This document shows, in pieces, positions 21,966 to 24,609 of a stretch of DNA of 24,609 nt (its first letter is position 1; the number at the start of each line of letters is the position of its first letter). Position numbers and translations under genes: made by a program. The stretch is from EX4572-165 sp964581795 (GTDB taxonomy: Archaea > Thermoplasmatota > E2 > DHVEG-1), in contig CAZOPW010000034.1 of the NCBI GenBank assembly GCA_964581795.1, positions 1 through 24,609 on the forward strand. The letters run 5' to 3'. The notes below the pieces were generated by a model. The model saw only the letters and a program-made list of their open reading frames with translations. It was not told the DNA's origin and ran no database searches.

Positions 21966-22334
21966 TTATTTTTGATTTTTTTGTTTTTCCCAGTATGCCT
22001 TTTCTTCAAGTAGATGTTCTTTTAATTCATGAAAGGACCACTTAATGTTATGCTTAGTTAATCCACAAAAAATAGGTTTAGGAGATGATGATGGAAAGGA
22101 AGAAAGAATCTTTTGAATGACAGAATCGGTCATATTCACAAACATCAAGATTTTTGTATCGTTTTCCACAAACCTGGGGTTCGCTGAGGAGTTAATAATA
22201 GTTTCAATTGTATCAGATTCCTTGCCACTGGCACTTCTTACAAAGAGAGGTTTTTGAACCAATGAACTAATATCATCAACGAGGGTTTCTGCTTCGTTTT
22301 TTGTGTAACCATAAATAAGTAAACCTTGATCCAT
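21966..22334 (-). CDS. DUF3783-like protein
   Basis: The 122-aa soluble protein starts MDQGLLIYGYTKNEAETLVD and contains KILMFVNMTDSVIQKILSSF. Its C-terminal block, PIFCGLTKHNIKWSFHELKE, resembles the short DUF3783 domain as I remember it. No catalytic motif is visible. The function is unknown. An AT-rich TATTTAAAC lies upstream on the minus strand. It is apparently monocistronic, 105 bp upstream of the hydrophobic exported protein gene on the same strand. Confidence 0.7.
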   Translation of the reverse strand: MDQGLLIYGYTKNEAETLVDDISSLVQKPLFVRSASGKESDTIETIINSSANPRFVENDTKILMFVNMTDSVIQKILSSFPSSSPKPIFCGLTKHNIKWSFHELKEHLLEEKAYWEKQKNQK

Positions 22335-22438
22335 GCTTAATCACTTTTTTTTTAAAATAGTAATAGTTTAAATAATATTTTCGTTTTATCAATGAAGTAA
22401 GCAAACAGGGAAAAGTCTTTTTATTTTAGAAAGGGAGA

Positions 22439-22699
22439 TTAAGAACGGAGAAAAGGTTTGGGATGTCGATTCAGATGGGTATTTCTGAAAAAGTTTTTCG
22501 ATCCTTTTCCCCGCATCTCATTGTTTAAAAGAATGAGTTTTCTTTTAAGAGCCTTTTTCGCAAGCAACACTGCACTTACAGTATACCATGCATTTATTCC
22601 TGCATAATTAGATATAAAAATAAGGTTCAGTAAGAATAAATCTCCTAATTGGATTGTGTATTGAGAAAGAAAAACTGGTTTAAAAGAATATTTTTCTTT
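22439..22699 (-). pseudogene. Start-less open frame, possible remnant of a membrane protein
   Basis: This frame of 86 residues has no ATG, GTG or TTG until its middle. Its sequence nonetheless looks protein-like: YSFKPVFLSQYTIQLGDLF, a membrane-like LLNLIFISNYAGINAWYTVS, then a basic stretch (LLAKKALKRKLILLNN, RGKGSKNFF) up to a TAA. It lies in the same frame as the small cysteine gene just upstream (stop at 22709) and is separated from it by two TAA codons. Most likely it is the 3' end of a decayed gene. A chance open frame in AT-rich DNA or an unusual start codon are alternatives. Confidence 0.4.
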
Positions 22700-22708
22700 T
22701 TAATTTAA

Positions 22709-22861
22709 TTATAATTCATTGTTTTTTATTTTTGATTTGAGTTCGGACCATTCATCAAGAGTAAGTGTACACTTGTTGCCTTCTTCACCGATTTTAACGG
22801 TTTCATTTCCTACTTCAACACTTGGACAACAGCCTTTTTCTCCACAAAGATAGACTTTCAT
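22709..22861 (-). CDS. Small cysteine protein (50 aa), paralogue of the one at 304-468
   Basis: The protein starts MKVYLCGEKGCCPSVEVG, with cysteines at 6, 11, 12 and 31, and continues with TVKIGE, NKCTLTLDEW and ELKSKIKNNEL. It matches the 54-aa protein at 304-468 along its length. The present copy lacks the four-residue insertion, so two of its cysteines are adjacent (CCP). A GAGGTG ribosome site lies 9 nt before the ATG. A metal-binding or thiol-redox role is inferred from the cysteines only. It is divergent from the flavocytochrome gene, and the two could share regulation through the element at 22896-22911. Confidence 0.85.
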   Translation of the reverse strand: MKVYLCGEKGCCPSVEVGNETVKIGEEGNKCTLTLDEWSELKSKIKNNEL

Positions 22862-22895
22862 ACTTTTTCACCTCACGTAATCTAACTATGTATAC

Positions 22896-22911
22896 TAACA
22901 ATTGTTAATTA
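22896..22911 (-). promoter_or_regulatory. Shared upstream element, copy 2 (TAACAATTGTTAATTA)
   Basis: It matches the element at 486-501 at 15 of 16 positions. It contains a perfect 12-bp palindrome, TAACAATTGTTA. It is 35 nt before the ATG of the second small cysteine gene, close to the normal TATA position, and about 94 bp ahead of the divergent flavocytochrome start. Confidence 0.5.
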
Positions 22912-22970
22912 TTTGAACGTTGGGGTTTAACTCAATATCAATAAAGTTCCAATTTGAGTTATTTCGTTAA

Positions 22971-22980
22971 TATTTTAAAC
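22971..22980 (+). promoter_or_regulatory. TATA box candidate for the flavocytochrome gene
   Basis: TATTTTAAAC lies 25-34 bp before the ATG at 23005. It would place initiation at or next to that ATG, consistent with a leaderless message and with the absence of a ribosome site. Confidence 0.45.
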
Positions 22981-23004
22981 AATACGTATTACCATTATGT
23001 GAAA

Positions 23005-24402
23005 ATGGAGCTTAGAAAAAAAACGAAAAAAGATAAAAAAAGGATTCTAAAAAAAAGATGGTTCCTTAGATTTCTTCCGATTGAACTTTTTAATTCATTA
23101 AAACACCAACAACTTATAAGTCCGGGTGTATCACTTATCATTATTATCCTTCTTTTACCACTTTATTTATGGTTACGTAATGATCCAGATTCAATTAAGG
23201 ATCCTATCATTGCACTAGCAAAATTCAATGCATTTATGGCAATTACAACACTATCTCTAAATTTCATTCTCTCAACACGATTGAAAATACTTGAGTTTCT
23301 CTTTGGTGGATTGGATCGGATGATTAGTGTTCACAAACTCATCGGTCGATTTTCTTTTTTATTTATCGTTCTTCATCCTATTTTTCTTATTGTTTTTTCG
23401 TATCCGAATTTTGAAATTATTTTAAATTATGTTTTACCAATTGGTCCTCTTGAAATAGCTGCAGGAGTTTTATCAGTATACATTTTCATTTTTTTAATCA
23501 CTTTGACAGTTGCTATTCATATACCATATCATTATTGGCATAATAGTCATAAATTGTTAGGTTTTGTTTTGATAGGTGCAACCTTTCATGCAGTATATTC
23601 TGGCTCAGATATCAATAATTTCCCGATGCTACGATATTATATAATCGTTTTAAGTGGCATTGGTCAAATTTGTTGGTTATATATGCTCCTTTTTTACAAA
23701 CACATCGGACCAAAATATAAAGTCAGATTAACAAAAGTTAAAAAGCAAAATGATGTCACTGAACTTTATTTTCCCAAACCAAAAAAATTTGATTATGAAC
23801 CCGGGCAGTTTGTATTTATAAGATTTCCAAAATTTAAAGGATTTAAAGAATTATTTCCCTTTTCTATCTCTACGGATCCATCAAAAGATCATATGAGATT
23901 ATCAATCAAAAAAAGTGGTGATTTCACTACTCAAAACATTCCAAGATTACAAAAAGGAGATAAAGCAATAATCATGGGCCCGTATGGAAAATTTGGTGAA
24001 CCATATCTTAACCATGAAAAAAATATGATTTGGATTGCTGGAGGAATCGGTATCACACCATTTTTATCCCTGGCAAAGCACGAATCATTATTTCCAACTG
24101 GTCGAAAAATCCATCTTATCTGGGTAATACGTAACAAAGATGAAGCTTTCCATGACAGTGAACTAAAAGAAGAAGCCTCTAGAAATCAACATTTCTCATA
24201 TATTCATTGGTTTTCAGATGAAAAAGGAAGGATTACATCTGAGGATATCGTAAGGCTAGTAGGAGGAAAACATGAGCTTAAAAATAGAATGATATTTATG
24301 TGTGCACCTCCAAAAATGATGTACGGTCTTTCTAAAGGATTACATAAAAAGGGAATCCATTACAGACAAATTATTTTTGAAGATTTCAATATGCTTGACT
24401 AA
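23005..24402 (+). CDS. Ferric-reductase-like flavocytochrome (b-type haem, FAD, NAD(P)H)
   Basis: I prefer the ATG at 23005 (465 aa) to an upstream in-frame TTG at 22954, because a TATA box lies about 30 bp before it. The N-terminus is very basic. About six membrane helices follow. Two pairs of histidines 13-14 residues apart, HKLIGRFSFLFIVLH (H110, H124) and HKLLGFVLIGATFH (H182, H195), are the classic ligands for two stacked haems. The cytosolic half has an FAD-binding barrel with EPGQFVFIRF and FPFSIST, and the nucleotide-binding motifs AGGIGITPF and MCAPPKMM. It would move electrons from NAD(P)H through FAD and haem across the membrane to ferric iron or another acceptor. A small cysteine gene is divergent from it. 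Confidence 0.9.
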   Translation: MELRKKTKKDKKRILKKRWFLRFLPIELFNSLKHQQLISPGVSLIIIILLLPLYLWLRNDPDSIKDPIIALAKFNAFMAITTLSLNFILSTRLKILEFLFGGLDRMISVHKLIGRFSFLFIVLHPIFLIVFSYPNFEIILNYVLPIGPLEIAAGVLSVYIFIFLITLTVAIHIPYHYWHNSHKLLGFVLIGATFHAVYSGSDINNFPMLRYYIIVLSGIGQICWLYMLLFYKHIGPKYKVRLTKVKKQNDVTELYFPKPKKFDYEPGQFVFIRFPKFKGFKELFPFSISTDPSKDHMRLSIKKSGDFTTQNIPRLQKGDKAIIMGPYGKFGEPYLNHEKNMIWIAGGIGITPFLSLAKHESLFPTGRKIHLIWVIRNKDEAFHDSELKEEASRNQHFSYIHWFSDEKGRITSEDIVRLVGGKHELKNRMIFMCAPPKMMYGLSKGLHKKGIHYRQIIFEDFNMLD

Positions 24403-24468
24403 TGTTACATAAATAATTTTTTTTACAAAATATAATTTGTAATATATGGATTAATGAAAAATATTAAG

Positions 24469-24478
24469 TATATAAATG
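24469..24478 (+). promoter_or_regulatory. TATA box candidate (GTATATAAAT)
   Basis: This strong TATA-like sequence lies about 45 bp ahead of the TTG start at 24520, giving a short leader that includes the GGAGG ribosome site. Confidence 0.45.
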
Positions 24479-24519
24479 CTGATATAAATATTTGATATTA
24501 ATATTGGAGGGTGAAAAAA

Positions 24520-24609
24520 TTGATTTCAAAAAATCATAAAGTTATCATACTAAGTTTATCTCTTTTTTTATTTGTACCTTCATTATCTGGTTTTAGTCAG
24601 ACCCTGCCT
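24520..24609 (+). CDS. N-terminus of an exported protein, cut by the window end
   Basis: Only 30 codons are present: a lysine-containing start (MISKNHK), a hydrophobic core (VIILSLSLFLFVPSLSG) and the beginning of a mature region. This is a typical signal peptide. The strong GGAGGGTGA ribosome site at 24507-24515 sits about 8 nt before the TTG at 24520. An in-frame GTG at 24511 overlaps that site, so TTG is the better start. The product cannot be identified. Confidence 0.65.
   Translation, partial: MISKNHKVIILSLSLFLFVPSLSGFSQTLP

Noticed and set aside
22700..22711. Stop-codon readthrough joining the small cysteine protein to the 86-residue tail
   Set aside because: Both intervening stops are TAA, not the TAG used for pyrrolysine, and the paralogue at 304-468 ends naturally at the same place, so readthrough is unlikely.
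24421..24437. ACAAAATATAATTTGT hairpin as a terminator of the flavocytochrome gene
   Set aside because: The stem is only 5 bp of A/T-rich pairs, which is too weak in this background.

Overview
The window looks like the chromosome of an AT-rich archaeon. The evidence is an 8-oxoguanine DNA glycosylase of the archaeal Ogg2 type, a PAC2-family protein ending in a proteasome-docking HbYX tail, an archaeal HTH regulator with a C-terminal cysteine cluster, a DUF1122-like protein, TATA-like boxes about 25-35 bp ahead of leaderless or short-leader starts, and no bacterial-type promoter or rRNA signal. An exported C25 (gingipain-like) peptidase, an exported metzincin and secreted thioredoxin-fold proteins fit a protein-degrading sediment archaeon. 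A Thermoplasmata relative such as Marine Benthic Group D is plausible, but this is inference from gene content.

Layout. 1-2000: a small membrane protein, a 54-aa cysteine protein and a CapK/PaaK-type adenylating enzyme. 2078-3385: a B12-binding radical SAM protein, divergent from the CapK gene. 3375-5682: two tandem secreted thioredoxin-fold paralogues (minus strand). 5966-8465: a 44-aa ORF and the C25 peptidase. 8482-10780: a two-gene operon of sodium:solute symporter then BirA, overlapping by 20 nt, with a BirA-operator-like inverted repeat (TTGTTAACC-N14-GGTTAAC) directly ahead of the symporter start. 10882-12300: exported metzincin. 12487-13690: an 88-aa orphan, a 48-aa basic protein and a Nudix hydrolase. 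13691-15337: acyl-CoA synthetase. 15461-17280: Ogg2 glycosylase and a metal-type permease joined by an ATGA overlap. 17281-17725: gene-poor gap with a long inverted repeat and a weak small ORF. 17726-18079: HTH regulator. 18076-21240: operon of PAC2 protein, AhpF-like disulfide reductase and DUF1122-like protein. 21327-22334: a hydrophobic exported protein and a DUF3783-like protein. 22439-22861: a second small cysteine protein with an in-frame start-less fragment behind it. 23005-24402: ferric-reductase-like flavocytochrome. 24520-end: start of an exported protein.

Themes. (1) A self-contained biotin circuit is suggested: symporter, ligase/repressor and operator together. (2) Thiol and redox proteins recur: two secreted thioredoxin folds, a PDO-type thioredoxin reductase, a flavocytochrome, and two paralogous small cysteine proteins. 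The two small cysteine genes lie about 22 kb apart but share both protein sequence and a near-identical 16-bp upstream element. (3) Export of proteases and disulfide-type proteins points to life on external protein. I saw no tRNA, rRNA, CRISPR array or insertion sequence.
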